Below, in pieces: positions 50,192 through 60,789 of a stretch of DNA of 64,000 bases (position 1 is the first letter of the stretch; each line of letters opens with the position of its first letter). Position numbers and translations under genes: made by a program. The notes below the pieces were generated by a model that had not been told where the DNA came from, did not search any database, and saw only the letters and a list, made by a program, of their open reading frames with translations. This DNA comes from Caballeronia cordobensis (GTDB taxonomy: Bacteria > Pseudomonadota > Gammaproteobacteria > Burkholderiales > Burkholderiaceae), in contig NZ_FCNY02000023.1 in the NCBI RefSeq assembly GCF_001544575.2, positions 49,045 through 113,044 of the forward strand. Reading direction: 5' to 3'.

Positions 50192-50482
50192 ATGAACCTT
50201 CGTCCTTTGCACGATCGCGTTATCGTCAAGCGTCTGGACCAGGAAACCAAGACCGCATCGGGCATCGTGATTCCGGAAGCTGCGGCTGAGAAGCCGGATC
50301 AAGGCGAAGTCCTGGCCATCGGCCCGGGCAAGCGCGATGACAAGGGCGCGCAAATCGCCCTCGACGTGAAGGTCGGCGACCGCGTGCTGTTCGGCAAGTA
50401 CGCCGGTCAGACCGTCAAGGTCGACGGGCAGGAACTGCTCGTCATGCGCGAAGAAGACATCATGGCCGTTCTGGTCAAGTAA
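50192..50482 (+). CDS. groES: Co-chaperonin GroES
   Basis: GroES is the heptameric lid of the GroEL chamber. The 96-residue sequence has MNLRPLHDRVIVKRL, the mobile loop ETKTASGIVIPEAA and GDRVLFGKYAGQTVKVDG, all typical. AGAGAGGAG stands upstream of the ATG. First gene of groES-groEL under promoter and CIRCE control. Confidence 0.98.
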   Translation: MNLRPLHDRVIVKRLDQETKTASGIVIPEAAAEKPDQGEVLAIGPGKRDDKGAQIALDVKVGDRVLFGKYAGQTVKVDGQELLVMREEDIMAVLVK

Positions 50483-50574
50483 AGATCCTTCCTGCACGTT
50501 CGGCTTCGCGCGATCTCGCTTTCTCAAGCGCCGCAGCGAAGCCTGCACACTGAATAGACTCAAGGAGTTTGGAT

Positions 50575-52215
<1,641 letters not shown>

Positions 52216-52275
52216 GCAGGCGGAAGCCGATTACATCGGCGCGGGTCTCGAAAGAGGCTCGCGTCATGCCGAAAG

Positions 52276-52304
52276 AAAACCCGCAGCGATGCGGGTTTTT
52301 TTTC
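52276..52304 (+). terminator. Intrinsic terminator of groESL
   Basis: AAAACCCGC pairs with GCGGGTTTT around AGCGAT and is followed by eight T residues in total. Confidence 0.92.
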
Positions 52305-52325
52305 GCCTAGTTCATTTCGCCCAGT

Positions 52326-52739
52326 TCATTTGTTCATCTCATCGCGCAACTTCTGCGCCGCGGCCTTGTAGTCGTACGTCGGATAAAACTCCGTGCGATA
52401 GCCGCCCCACGCGGTTGTTTCGATCGCCCGGTTCACTTCGCGCAAGCGGTCGGCGGGCACGCGCAGCGTCACGACTTGCCCGATGCCCATCATCACGTAC
52501 CACGACACCACTTCGATGCCCGGCGGCGGGAACGTCTTGAAGTAGCCCTGTTCCTTCAACTGCTGATTGATCTGCGGCAGCGTCTTCGATTCGTCGTGCT
52601 TGAGGAAGATCGTCAGCAGGAAGGTGCCGTCGCCCGCGGGCGTGGCGTTCTGCGCTTGACCCGGCGCGCTGAAACCAAGCAGTGAGGCGAGCAGCGTGGC
52701 TCCGATCAGGCGTGCAAGACGTTCTGCCGGCTTTCGCAT
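52326..52739 (-). CDS. Small exported protein of unknown function
   Basis: A 137-residue protein with a Sec signal peptide (LIGATLLASLLGFSAPGQAQ, cleavage near residue 30). The mature domain of about 107 residues (TFLLTIFLKHDESKTLPQIN, IEVVSWYVMMGIGQVVTLRV, AIETTAWGGYRTEFYPTYDY) reads like a compact ferredoxin-like alpha/beta fold. I do not recognise the family. It lies 19 bases after the DUF72 gene start region in the same direction but is downstream of groEL on the other strand. Confidence 0.75.
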   Translation of the reverse strand: MRKPAERLARLIGATLLASLLGFSAPGQAQNATPAGDGTFLLTIFLKHDESKTLPQINQQLKEQGYFKTFPPPGIEVVSWYVMMGIGQVVTLRVPADRLREVNRAIETTAWGGYRTEFYPTYDYKAAAQKLRDEMNK

Positions 52740-52758
52740 CGGGCAATCCTCCAGAGAG

Positions 52759-53538
52759 TCAGACCTTGTGGTGAATCCGCAAGCGCTCCATCAGATGCAG
52801 CGCGTTGGGCTGCGCGTTGCCTTCCGCCGTGTTGTCGAAGACGCACCAGACCTCGGCCGTCTTCTTCGCGCGCGCGTGCAGCGTGTGGGCGAGATCGTCG
52901 AGGTAGGTGTAGTTATAGGAAGACTTGTAGAGCTCGGGCGAGCCGTGCAACCGCACGTACACGAGCGACGTGTCCGCGCGATGCTTGATCTCGCAATCGT
53001 CGGGAATCGGGTCGGCGTCCACGTAGGCGATGTGATGCGCCTTCAAGAGCGCCGCCGCGTGCGTGGTGAACCAGCTTTGTTCGCGCGCTTCGCACGCGAC
53101 CGGCAGCTTCGTGCGCTCGCGCAGCGCCTTGAAAAACGTCTCGGCGATTTCATGATCGAAGGGCAGGCTCGGCGGGAGTTGCACGAGCCAGCAGCCGAGC
53201 TTGTCGCCGAGTTGCCCGGCCGCGTGAAGAAATTCGTCGAGCAGGGCTTCGGAGTTCGCGAGCCGCGCATCGTGCGTGATCGCCTTCGGCAGCTTGACGG
53301 AAAAGCGGAACGAATCGGGCACGCTCTCCGCCCAGTGCGCGTAGGTCTGTTCGCGATGCGGCTTGTAGAAGCTGGTGTTGATCTCGACGCACGTGAGCAC
53401 GTGCGAGTAGCGTTCGAGATGCGTGCCTTCGTGCGGAAAACTGGCCGAGACGGCGCTCGACAGGCCCCAGCCCGCGCAGCCAATGCGAATCGCGCCTTGC
53501 GGGCCGGGCTTGTGCAGATGGGGCAGTCGATATGGCAT
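52759..53538 (-). CDS. DUF72 domain-containing protein
   Basis: A 259-residue member of the DUF72 (YecE) TIM-barrel family: RIGCAGWGL near residues 18-26, VEINTSFYKPHREQTYAHWA, FRFSVKLPKAITHDARL, and LVYVRLHGSPELYKSSYNY near the C-terminus. The function of the family is unsettled. It starts divergently to nothing close; the thiD gene lies 56 bases upstream in the same direction. Distinct from the longer DUF72 protein at the left edge. Confidence 0.92.
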   Translation of the reverse strand: MPYRLPHLHKPGPQGAIRIGCAGWGLSSAVSASFPHEGTHLERYSHVLTCVEINTSFYKPHREQTYAHWAESVPDSFRFSVKLPKAITHDARLANSEALLDEFLHAAGQLGDKLGCWLVQLPPSLPFDHEIAETFFKALRERTKLPVACEAREQSWFTTHAAALLKAHHIAYVDADPIPDDCEIKHRADTSLVYVRLHGSPELYKSSYNYTYLDDLAHTLHARAKKTAEVWCVFDNTAEGNAQPNALHLMERLRIHHKV

Positions 53539-53594
53539 GCGCTCGCGTGGCCTCCCTTATTGAATTCGTCGACACGGAAATCTTTGACGCGAAA

Positions 53595-54485
53595 TCAGTG
53601 GCGCGCTTCTCCGGGCAGTCCCGGCGGATCGTCGGGCAGCGAGGACGCGTCGCTGTCTTCATCCGCGTCGTTCGAACGCGCCCAGAAGAAGCGGTCCGGC
53701 AGGTACGCGCCCATGCCGGGGCGGAACGCGGCGCGTGCTGCCTGGAAGACGTATTCCTGCGCCTCGCGCGCGGCCTCGGCCGGCTCCTGGCCATTGGCGA
53801 GCAGCGCGGCGACCGCCGAGCCGAGCGTATCGGTCAGGCCCATGATGCGTTGCACGCTGCGCTCCCACGTGTCCTGCCGCACCTGGCCTTCCTCGCTATA
53901 GAGCGTGTTGACGTGCCGGTGCGTGCCGGTTTCCATCGCGAGCACGTACTCGCAGCCCTGCGCGAGAATGTGCGAAATCGCGGAATCCAGCGTGGGCGAT
54001 TCGGCGTCGCTGTCCGGCTGCGCGAGTTGCAGTAACGTGGCGTGATCGGCAATCAGCATGGTGGTTTGCGGCACGAGCAGATCGGCGAGCGATTCGCGCA
54101 GCTCGTCGGCGGACAGCACGTGTTCGTCGTCGAGCGTGAAATCGGGCGCGAGGATCAGCGGCACGTCGTCGTAGTCGGAAACGACTTCGGCGATGGCGGA
54201 CACGAGTTCCGCGCGCGTCGCCGCGCCGATCTTGAAGGCGGCGATCGGCATGTCCTCCAGCAACATGCGCGCCTGGGTCGCGACGGTATCCGGGTCGAGG
54301 CCCGTCACTTCGTCGCAGGTCGCGGAGTCGCGCACCGCGTAGCCGGTGAGCACGGTCGCGCCGTGGCAGCCCATGCTGGCGAGCGTCAGCAGGTCGGCTT
54401 GCAGGCCCGAGCCGCCCGTGGGGTCCGAGAGGCCGAAGGTGAGTACGATCGGTGGGGAATCGCCGGTCATGGCAAAAGCGGACAT
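53595..54485 (-). CDS. thiD: Hydroxymethylpyrimidine/phosphomethylpyrimidine kinase
   Basis: ThiD phosphorylates HMP and HMP-P in thiamine synthesis. The 296-residue protein has the ribokinase-like start VLTFGLSDPTGGSGLQADLL near residues 14-33, GCHGATVLTGYAVRDS, and GLTDTLGSAVAALLANGQEP in place of the usual GTGDTFSAAIAA anion-hole loop; the central GTGC-like sequence is therefore variant (LTDTLG). A Glu/Asp-rich C-terminal tail extends beyond the standard length. The start may be at 54485 or 54470; neither has a clear ribosome-binding site. Divergent from rubredoxin. Confidence 0.88.
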   Translation of the reverse strand: MSAFAMTGDSPPIVLTFGLSDPTGGSGLQADLLTLASMGCHGATVLTGYAVRDSATCDEVTGLDPDTVATQARMLLEDMPIAAFKIGAATRAELVSAIAEVVSDYDDVPLILAPDFTLDDEHVLSADELRESLADLLVPQTTMLIADHATLLQLAQPDSDAESPTLDSAISHILAQGCEYVLAMETGTHRHVNTLYSEEGQVRQDTWERSVQRIMGLTDTLGSAVAALLANGQEPAEAAREAQEYVFQAARAAFRPGMGAYLPDRFFWARSNDADEDSDASSLPDDPPGLPGEARH

Positions 54486-54779
54486 TATGGTATTGGATGC
54501 TTGATTGGACGATCGGCGTAAAGCGGACCCGTCCGCGCCCTAAGCGCGTGAGCGGATGCCCGCCCGGTCATGTCTGATTATGCGTCCTAATGCCGCCCGG
54601 CTGTTTTCTTTGCGCACTTTTTTCCGGCGCGCTAGCCTTGGCACGGCACCCCGCATGACGGCCGTTTCGACCGATGTCACGCCGCGCGCGATTGCGGGCG
54701 GGCAGCTTGCTAGGCATCGACACGGCAACACGGTACCATCATGTCCTAATTTCAACCGACCAATCGACGCGGCATAAGT

Positions 54780-54950
54780 ATGGAATACAGAAGCTGGATG
54801 TGCCTGATCTGCGGCTGGATCTACGACGAGGAGGCGGGATTGCCCGAAGAGGGCATCGCGCCGGGCACGCGCTGGGAGGACGTTCCAATCAACTGGACCT
54901 GTCCCGAATGCGGAGCCCGCAAGGAAGATTTCGAGATGGTTCAGATCTGA
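54780..54950 (+). CDS. Rubredoxin
   Basis: A 56-residue electron carrier with a single Fe(Cys)4 site: C8 and C11 in MCLICGWIYDEEAG, C41 and C44 in WTCPECGARKEDFEMV. Spacing and the conserved aromatic residues match bacterial rubredoxins of the AlkG type. Partner enzymes are not next to it. Divergent from thiD, an arrangement that I recall as common in Burkholderiaceae. A strong terminator follows. Confidence 0.96.
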   Translation: MEYRSWMCLICGWIYDEEAGLPEEGIAPGTRWEDVPINWTCPECGARKEDFEMVQI

Positions 54951-54964
54951 TCTTGTCGTTCTGC

Positions 54965-55002
54965 CGCGCCGCATGACTCGCGTCATGCGGCGCGCGTTTT
55001 TT
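54965..55002 (+). terminator. Intrinsic terminator after rubredoxin
   Basis: CGCGCCGCATGAC pairs perfectly with GTCATGCGGCGCG around TCGC, followed shortly by TTTTTT. Confidence 0.9.
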
Positions 55003-55283
55003 GCGGGCCGCGTTCCGCTGCGGCGGCGCGAGGCGCGTGCGGCTCGCGCGGTTTTCTGGTTTTGCAGCGTAACGCGAGTTCGTTGCGGCGAAAGAGGGCG
55101 CGAAAGCGTCGGCGGAGCGCATTCGATTCCCGCACCGGCCCGTTAGCGCATACGCTTGAAGCAGGCGCGGTGAGCGGCGCGCGGATCGCCCGCCGCACGT
55201 CGCCGTTTATCGATCGTGCAATCCAAACCGCGTGCGACGGCGATCCACCGCCGCGCCGGTGAACCGGCTTGTGAGCGCTTGTT
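55003..55283. other. Spacer between rubredoxin and the HPt-containing gene
   Basis: About 280 bases with no gene, repeat or RNA element I can support. Any promoter of the next gene must lie here. Confidence 0.5.
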
Positions 55284-56678
55284 ATGACTTCTCGTCCCGA
55301 TCTGCCCGTTGCATTCGAAGCCCTGCCCAATCCGCGCGGCGGATCGGTGCGACTCGCCGAAATGGCGCTCACCGACGCGCTGCATGCGTTCCAGCGTCAG
55401 GGCGAGACCGGCGCCGCGCTGAAACGCGCCATCGCCGCGTTGCATTCGGCGGGCTGGCTGCCCGCGCAGCGCTTCGCCGAGGCGCTCGCGCTCGTCGCGC
55501 CGCTCGGCGAGGAATCGGAGGGAAGCCGCGCGCGCATTGCCGAGGCGCTCGCGGTGTTCCGCGCGGCGGTCGAGCGCCACAATCTGCGCGAGTTGGCCTG
55601 TTCGACGGCGCTTTTCGATCACTATCGCGGGCTGCATGCGCTGCTCGCGGCGCACACGCGCGTCGCCCCGGTTTCGTACGACGATCTCGCGCTCGCCGGC
55701 CGTGCGATCGCCCCGGCGACGCTGCGCGGCTTCGCGCCGGCGCGGCTCGCGCACGTGCGGGCGCATTACGAGGAGACGCTGCTCAAGCTGCTGCGCGGAC
55801 CGGCCGAAGCCTCCGCGGACTCGTTTGCGCGCCTCGATGCCTGTCTCGACGAACTGCGAGGCTCCGACCCCTACGATTTCTGGCGGCTCGCGTCTTCCAC
55901 GGTGCGGGCGCTGCGCGAGCGCGCCGAGCGCAACGGCGCGGAACTCGACCATATTGCCGATGCAAAGCGCCTGTACGCGCGCTTCAACCTCGTGCTGGCC
56001 GATCAGGCGCATGCGCTTTCGTACGCGCCGCGCTCGCTCGTGCGCGCAACGCTCGCGCTCCTGTGGCGCGATTTCGCGCTATACGGCGCGGCGCCCGAAG
56101 ACGCCGAACACGTCGATGTGCTGCGCGACTACGGCCTGACGGTGGCGTGGCACGTAGCGGCGACGCAGGCATCGGAAGCGGCCTGGGAAGAGGGCGCGGC
56201 GCGGGCGAGCGAGGAAGCCGCCCGCGACGCCCCGACGCGCGATCTCGGCGTGCTGCGCGTCAACGCCGCCGCCTACGAGGACTTCCTGCAGAGCGCGGAA
56301 ACCTCGATCGACGCGCTCGTCGAGCGCGGCACGCAGGCGAGCGAAACCGGCACGGTGGACGAAGCGGCGGCGCTTTCCGCGGCGGACGCTTCGCACCGGC
56401 TGGGCGCGGCGGCCTGCGCGCTCGGGCTTGGGCACGTCGCGCTGCTCGCGGACACCCTCGGCCTCGCATGGCGGCGCGTCGCGCATCATGGCGAAACGCA
56501 TGCGGATGGCGCCGAAGGCGCAACGCGCGGCCTCGACGCCACCGTGCCCGAACGCGCCGCGCAAATGCTGCGCTCGATGCTGCATCAGGCCGCCGCGGGC
56601 ATCGCGCCGTCCGAAGGCCGCGGATCGATCGTCGCGCTGACATCGATGATCGAGCGGCCCGCGCTCATCACGCGTTAA
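55284..56678 (+). CDS. FimL/ChpA N-terminal-like protein with an HPt-type domain
   Basis: A 464-residue, Ala-rich, almost all-helical soluble protein. Near the C-terminus, YEDFLQSAETSIDALVERGT (residues 331-350) and ADASHRLGAAACALGLGHVA (367-386) have the pattern of a histidine phosphotransfer domain, with H371 in the phospho-acceptor position. The N-terminal 320 residues resemble the helical N-terminal part of ChpA/PilL and of FimL, which regulate type IV pili. No CheA kinase, receiver or MCP gene is adjacent. So this is an orphan HPt-like or FimL-like regulator; the family call is tentative. It overlaps convergent phrB by 4 bases. Confidence 0.6.
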   Translation: MTSRPDLPVAFEALPNPRGGSVRLAEMALTDALHAFQRQGETGAALKRAIAALHSAGWLPAQRFAEALALVAPLGEESEGSRARIAEALAVFRAAVERHNLRELACSTALFDHYRGLHALLAAHTRVAPVSYDDLALAGRAIAPATLRGFAPARLAHVRAHYEETLLKLLRGPAEASADSFARLDACLDELRGSDPYDFWRLASSTVRALRERAERNGAELDHIADAKRLYARFNLVLADQAHALSYAPRSLVRATLALLWRDFALYGAAPEDAEHVDVLRDYGLTVAWHVAATQASEAAWEEGAARASEEAARDAPTRDLGVLRVNAAAYEDFLQSAETSIDALVERGTQASETGTVDEAAALSAADASHRLGAAACALGLGHVALLADTLGLAWRRVAHHGETHADGAEGATRGLDATVPERAAQMLRSMLHQAAAGIAPSEGRGSIVALTSMIERPALITR

Positions 56679-58171
56679 TCGTCATCCCGTTCGTCGGGTG
56701 CGATTTGTTTCGCGCCAGGCCCGCGCACAACGTCGTAGCGTGCGAGCGTGCGGTTTCTTGCTGCGCCGTGATCGACGAGCGGCTGCGGATAATCCGCGCC
56801 GAGTGCGATCTTCGCGGCTTTGATCGCATCGGGTTTCGCGAGCCACGGCGCGTGGATGTCGCGATCCGACAAACCGGCGATCTCCGGCACGTAATGGCGG
56901 ATGAACTTGCCCGCGACGTCGAACTTCTTCGACTGCGTGACCGGATTGAAAATGCGGAAGTACGGTTGCGCGTCGCAACCGCTCGATGCGGCCCATTGCC
57001 ATCCGCCGTTGTTGTTCGAAAGCTCGAAGTCGTTCAGAAGCGCTTCGAAATACGCTTCGCCGCGCCGCCAGTCGATGCCGAGATCCTTCGTCAGAAAACT
57101 CGCGACGACCATGCGCAGGCGATTATGCATATAGCCTGACGCATTGATTTGCCGCATCGCCGCATCGACGATCGGATAACCCGTCTGCCCGGCGCACCAC
57201 GCCGCGAAGTTCGCATCGGCGGCGTCGCCGGTCTCCCAGCCGATGCGATCGTATTCCGGCCGGAACGCGCGATGATCGCCGGGCAGGCCGACGTGCGGAA
57301 AATGATGCAGCACGGAGAAATAGAACTCCCGCCAGATCAGCTCGCCGAGCCATGTTTCGGCGCCCTTGTCGCCGTGGCGTTGCGCGTCGTGCGCGCTGCG
57401 GGCGAGCGCGCGGATCGATACCGTGCCGTGCCGCAGATGCACGCCTAGAAAGCTCGGGCCTTTCAGCGCGGGAAAGTCCCGCGTGCGGCCGTAGTCGGAC
57501 ATGCGTTCGCGGAAGTCGTCGAAGAGCTCGAATGCACCGCTCGTGCCGGCGGGAAACGCGGGCGCGTGGGCGTCCGAAAAGCCGAGCGCGGGCAGCGACG
57601 GAATCGCATGCCTTGCGGTCGCGGGCGGCCTCGCCAGCGCGTTCAGACGATCTTCCGACGCATAGGGCTTGAGGGCGTCCGGCGTCAGCGTCTGGAGCCA
57701 TTTGCGCTTGTACGGCGTGAAGACGGTGTAGGGCTTGCCGGTGCCTGTCATCACATCGTCATGATCGAAGACGGCCTGATCCTTGAAGGTGAAGAACGCG
57801 ATGTCCTGGCTCGCGAGCTTTTGCCCAACCGCTTCGTCGCGCTCCTTGGCGGCCGGCTCGTAATCGCGGTTGGCGAAAACGGCGTTCACGCCGCAGTCGC
57901 GCGCAAGCGCAGGAATGTCGTGAAGCGGATGCCCATGCAGCGCAATCAGCCCGCCGCCCGCCTCGCGCAGCGTGCGGTCCAGCTCGACGGCGCTTGCATG
58001 AAAGAACGGCACGCGGCGATCGTTTTTGTCGAGCGGCGCGAGAATCTCGCGATCGAAAACGAAGGCGCACAGCACGCGGCGGCACCGTGTAAGCGCATGA
58101 TAGAGTGCAGCATTGTCTGCTGCGCGCAGATCCCGCCGAAACCAGACCAGACCCACATCGAAGTCCGCCAT
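56675..58171 (-). CDS. phrB: Deoxyribodipyrimidine photolyase
   Basis: PhrB uses blue light and FADH to split cyclobutane pyrimidine dimers. The 498-residue class I enzyme has the N-terminal antenna domain (VGLVWFRRDLRAADNAAL) and the FAD domain with GRTRDFPALKGPSFLGVHL, LIWREFYFSVLHHFP, ASGYMHNRLRMVVASFLTKD, and WQWAASSGCDAQPYFRIFNP. It starts 30 bases from divergent yqgE. Confidence 0.95.
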   Translation of the reverse strand: MADFDVGLVWFRRDLRAADNAALYHALTRCRRVLCAFVFDREILAPLDKNDRRVPFFHASAVELDRTLREAGGGLIALHGHPLHDIPALARDCGVNAVFANRDYEPAAKERDEAVGQKLASQDIAFFTFKDQAVFDHDDVMTGTGKPYTVFTPYKRKWLQTLTPDALKPYASEDRLNALARPPATARHAIPSLPALGFSDAHAPAFPAGTSGAFELFDDFRERMSDYGRTRDFPALKGPSFLGVHLRHGTVSIRALARSAHDAQRHGDKGAETWLGELIWREFYFSVLHHFPHVGLPGDHRAFRPEYDRIGWETGDAADANFAAWCAGQTGYPIVDAAMRQINASGYMHNRLRMVVASFLTKDLGIDWRRGEAYFEALLNDFELSNNNGGWQWAASSGCDAQPYFRIFNPVTQSKKFDVAGKFIRHYVPEIAGLSDRDIHAPWLAKPDAIKAAKIALGADYPQPLVDHGAARNRTLARYDVVRGPGAKQIAPDERDDD

Positions 58172-58201
58172 CTCGTAGCGCCTTTGTTAAAATTCTGAAT
58201 T

Positions 58202-58780
58202 ATGTCCAAGACTTCCGATCGCATCAATTTGACGAATCAGTTCCTGATCGCCATGCCTTCCATGGTCGATCCGACGTTTTCGGGAACGGTGGTCTATCTT
58301 TGCGATCACACCGAGAAAGGCGCGCTCGGCCTCGTCATCAACAGGCCGACCGACATCGATCTCCAGTCGCTTTTCAACCGCATCGATCTGAAGCTCGAGA
58401 TCGAGCCGCTCGTTCATTTGCCCGTGTATTTCGGCGGCCCCGTTCAGACCGAGCGCGGCTTCGTGCTGCACGAAGCGGGCGAGGGCGAACCGTATAGCTC
58501 GTCGATGAGCGTGCCCGGCGGCCTCGCCATGACCACGTCGAAGGACGTGCTCGAAGCGGTCGCGAGCGGCAAGGGCCCCGAACGCTTCCTGCTCACGCTC
58601 GGCCACGCCGGCTGGGGCGCGGGCCAGCTCGAAGAGGAAATCTCGAAGAACGGCTGGCTCACCGTGGAAGCCGACCCGCGCATCATTTTCGATGTGCCCG
58701 CCGAAGACCGTCTCGAAGCCGCGCTCTCGCTGCTCGGCGTGTCGCGCTCGATGTTGTCCGGCGAAGCAGGGCACGCATGA
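58202..58780 (+). CDS. yqgE: YqgE/AlgH family protein
   Basis: A 192-residue member of UPF0301 (YqgE/AlgH), cytoplasmic and of unclear function; AlgH was tied to alginate regulation in Pseudomonas. FLIAMPSMVDPTFSGTVVYL near residues 14-33, EKGALGLVINRPTD, YFGGPVQTERGFVLH and LGHAGWGAGQLEEEI are diagnostic. TAAAAT stands 8 bases before the ATG. It overlaps ruvX by 4 bases (ATGA), the conserved yqgE-yqgF pairing. Confidence 0.95.
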   Translation: MSKTSDRINLTNQFLIAMPSMVDPTFSGTVVYLCDHTEKGALGLVINRPTDIDLQSLFNRIDLKLEIEPLVHLPVYFGGPVQTERGFVLHEAGEGEPYSSSMSVPGGLAMTTSKDVLEAVASGKGPERFLLTLGHAGWGAGQLEEEISKNGWLTVEADPRIIFDVPAEDRLEAALSLLGVSRSMLSGEAGHA

Positions 58781-59223
58781 GCCGGGAAGCCACGCTGCTG
58801 GCATTCGATTACGGCGAGAAACGCATCGGTGTCGCCGTCGGCAACACGCTCACGAAAAACGCACGTGCGCTCGTCACGTTGCACAATCTCAACCGCGAAC
58901 ATCGCTTCGTCGAAGTGGGCAAGCTGCTCGACGAATGGAAGCCCGACGCCGTGGTGGTCGGCATGCCGATGCATCCCGATGGCACGCCGCACGAAATGAG
59001 CGCGCTCGCCAAGCGCTTCGGCAATCAGGTGAACGGCCGTTTCAACGTGCCGGTGCAATGGGTGGACGAGCGCTATTCGTCCGTCGACGCCAAGGCCGAT
59101 CTGCGCGAGCGCGGCGTGCGCGCGAACGCGCGCGGCCGCTTCGACGAGATCGATGCCGAGGCCGCCCGCGTCATCCTTCAACAATATCTCGACGGACTTG
59201 CCGACGATCATGAGTTCCATTGA
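58777..59223 (+). CDS. ruvX: Putative pre-16S rRNA nuclease YqgF / RuvX
   Basis: The 148-residue RNase H-like protein processes the 5' end of 16S rRNA; it was earlier proposed as a Holliday junction resolvase. LAFDYGEKRIGVAVGN near residues 8-23 and VGMPMHPDGTPHEMS carry the acidic and backbone-binding positions, and VQWVDERYSSVDAKADL is near 98-114. It overlaps pyrR by 14 bases and yqgE by 4, in one operon. Confidence 0.95.
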   Translation: MSREATLLAFDYGEKRIGVAVGNTLTKNARALVTLHNLNREHRFVEVGKLLDEWKPDAVVVGMPMHPDGTPHEMSALAKRFGNQVNGRFNVPVQWVDERYSSVDAKADLRERGVRANARGRFDEIDAEAARVILQQYLDGLADDHEFH

Positions 59224-59725
59224 CGCCGAGGCGCTCTACCGCGCGCTCGTCGACCAGATTCGCGCCGCGTTCGGTGAATCGCTTGCCGCGCCGGATGGCC
59301 CTGTGCTCGCCGGCATCTACAGCGGCGGCGTGTGGCTTGCCGAACGGCTCGCAAAAGACCTGAACGCGCCGAGCTTCGGCGTGGTGAACGTCGCGCTGCA
59401 TCGCGACGACTACGCGAAAAAGGGCTTGCACAGCCAGGCGCGCCCGACCGACCTGCCTTTCGATGTGAACGGCCGGCGCATCGTCCTGATCGACGACGTG
59501 CTGTCCACGGGCCGCACCGTGCGCGCGGCGATCAACGAGCTGTACGACTATGGCCGTCCGGCGTCGATCGATCTCGCGGTGCTCGCCGATCGCGGCGGGC
59601 GCGAAATGCCGATCTTCGCGCGCTTCACCGGCGGCACGGTCGATGTGCCAGCGAGCGCGAATCTCGTGCTCGCGCGCCGCGACGACAACACGTTCACTTT
59701 CACGACCGAGCCGCGCGCAAACTGA
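59210..59725 (+). CDS. pyrR: PyrR-type phosphoribosyltransferase
   Basis: A 171-residue uracil phosphoribosyltransferase/regulator of pyr genes. The PRPP loop VLIDDVLSTGRTVRAAINEL lies near residues 93-112, and GIYSGGVWLAERLA and FGVVNVALHRDDYAKKG are characteristic of PyrR. In Gram-positives PyrR binds mRNA attenuators; in beta-proteobacteria the regulatory role is less certain. Start overlaps the end of ruvX. pyrB follows after 36 bases. Confidence 0.93.
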   Translation: MSSIDAEALYRALVDQIRAAFGESLAAPDGPVLAGIYSGGVWLAERLAKDLNAPSFGVVNVALHRDDYAKKGLHSQARPTDLPFDVNGRRIVLIDDVLSTGRTVRAAINELYDYGRPASIDLAVLADRGGREMPIFARFTGGTVDVPASANLVLARRDDNTFTFTTEPRAN

Positions 59726-59761
59726 CGCGCGCTTCGCGTTTCCAGAAACACCGGGATCATC

Positions 59762-60787
59762 ATGAACACTGCTATTCAGGGCGCAGCCGAATCGGGCGCG
59801 CCTGCCTCTGACAAGTTCCGGTACGGCTTTCTCAAAGGCAATCCGCAGCTCACGAAGAACGGCGAGCTGAAGCATTTGCTCACCATCGAAGGATTGCCGC
59901 GCTCGATCGTCACGCTCATTCTCGACACCGCCGAGCAGTTCGTGAGCGTGACCGACCGCGAAGTGAAAAAGGTGCCGCTTTTGCGCGGCAAGTCGGTGTT
60001 CAACCTCTTCTTCGAGAACTCGACACGCACGCGCACCACATTCGAGATCGCGGCGAAGCGCCTCTCGGCGGACGTGCTGAACCTGAACATCAACGCGTCC
60101 TCGACGAGCAAGGGCGAATCGCTGCTCGACACGATCAACAATCTCTCCGCGATGCACGCCGACATGTTCGTCGTGCGTCACGCGTCGAGCGGCGCGCCGT
60201 ATCTGATCGCCGAGCATTGCGCACCGCACGTGCACGTGATCAACGCGGGCGATGGCCGTCATGCGCATCCGACGCAGGGCCTTCTCGACATGTACACGAT
60301 CCGCCATTACAAGCGCGATTTCACGAAGCTGCGCGTGGCGATCGTCGGCGACATCCTGCATTCGCGGGTGGCGCGCTCGGACATTCACGCGCTCACCACG
60401 CTCGGCGTGCCCGAAGTGCGCGCGATCGGTCCGCGCACGCTCTTGCCGGGCAATCTCGATCAGATGGGCGTGCACGTCTATCACAACCTCGACGAAGGCC
60501 TGAAGGGCGTCGACGTGATCATCATGCTGCGCCTGCAGAACGAGCGCATGAGCGGTGCGCTGCTGCCGTCCGCGCAGGAGTATTTCAAGAGCTGGGGTCT
60601 CACGCCCGAGCGCCTCGCGCTCGCCGCGCCCGACGCCATCGTGATGCACCCCGGACCGATGAACCGCGGCGTCGAAATCGACTCGCAAGTGGCCGACGGC
60701 CCGCAGTCGGTCATTTTGAATCAGGTGACTTTCGGCATCGCCGTGCGTATGGCGGTGATGGGCATCGTGGCGGGGAATAGCGACTAA
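59762..60787 (+). CDS. pyrB: Aspartate carbamoyltransferase catalytic subunit
   Basis: PyrB joins carbamoyl phosphate and aspartate, the committed step of pyrimidine synthesis. The 341-residue protein has FFENSTRTRTTFEIAAKRL near residues 81-99, the VRHASSGAPYLIAEH loop, NAGDGRHAHPTQGLLDMYTI and VMHPGPMNRGVEID, all conserved. The N-terminal extension of about 30 residues fits the class A ATCases that assemble with a dihydroorotase-like partner, encoded 2 bases downstream. Confidence 0.97.
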   Translation: MNTAIQGAAESGAPASDKFRYGFLKGNPQLTKNGELKHLLTIEGLPRSIVTLILDTAEQFVSVTDREVKKVPLLRGKSVFNLFFENSTRTRTTFEIAAKRLSADVLNLNINASSTSKGESLLDTINNLSAMHADMFVVRHASSGAPYLIAEHCAPHVHVINAGDGRHAHPTQGLLDMYTIRHYKRDFTKLRVAIVGDILHSRVARSDIHALTTLGVPEVRAIGPRTLLPGNLDQMGVHVYHNLDEGLKGVDVIIMLRLQNERMSGALLPSAQEYFKSWGLTPERLALAAPDAIVMHPGPMNRGVEIDSQVADGPQSVILNQVTFGIAVRMAVMGIVAGNSD

Positions 60788-60789
60788 AC

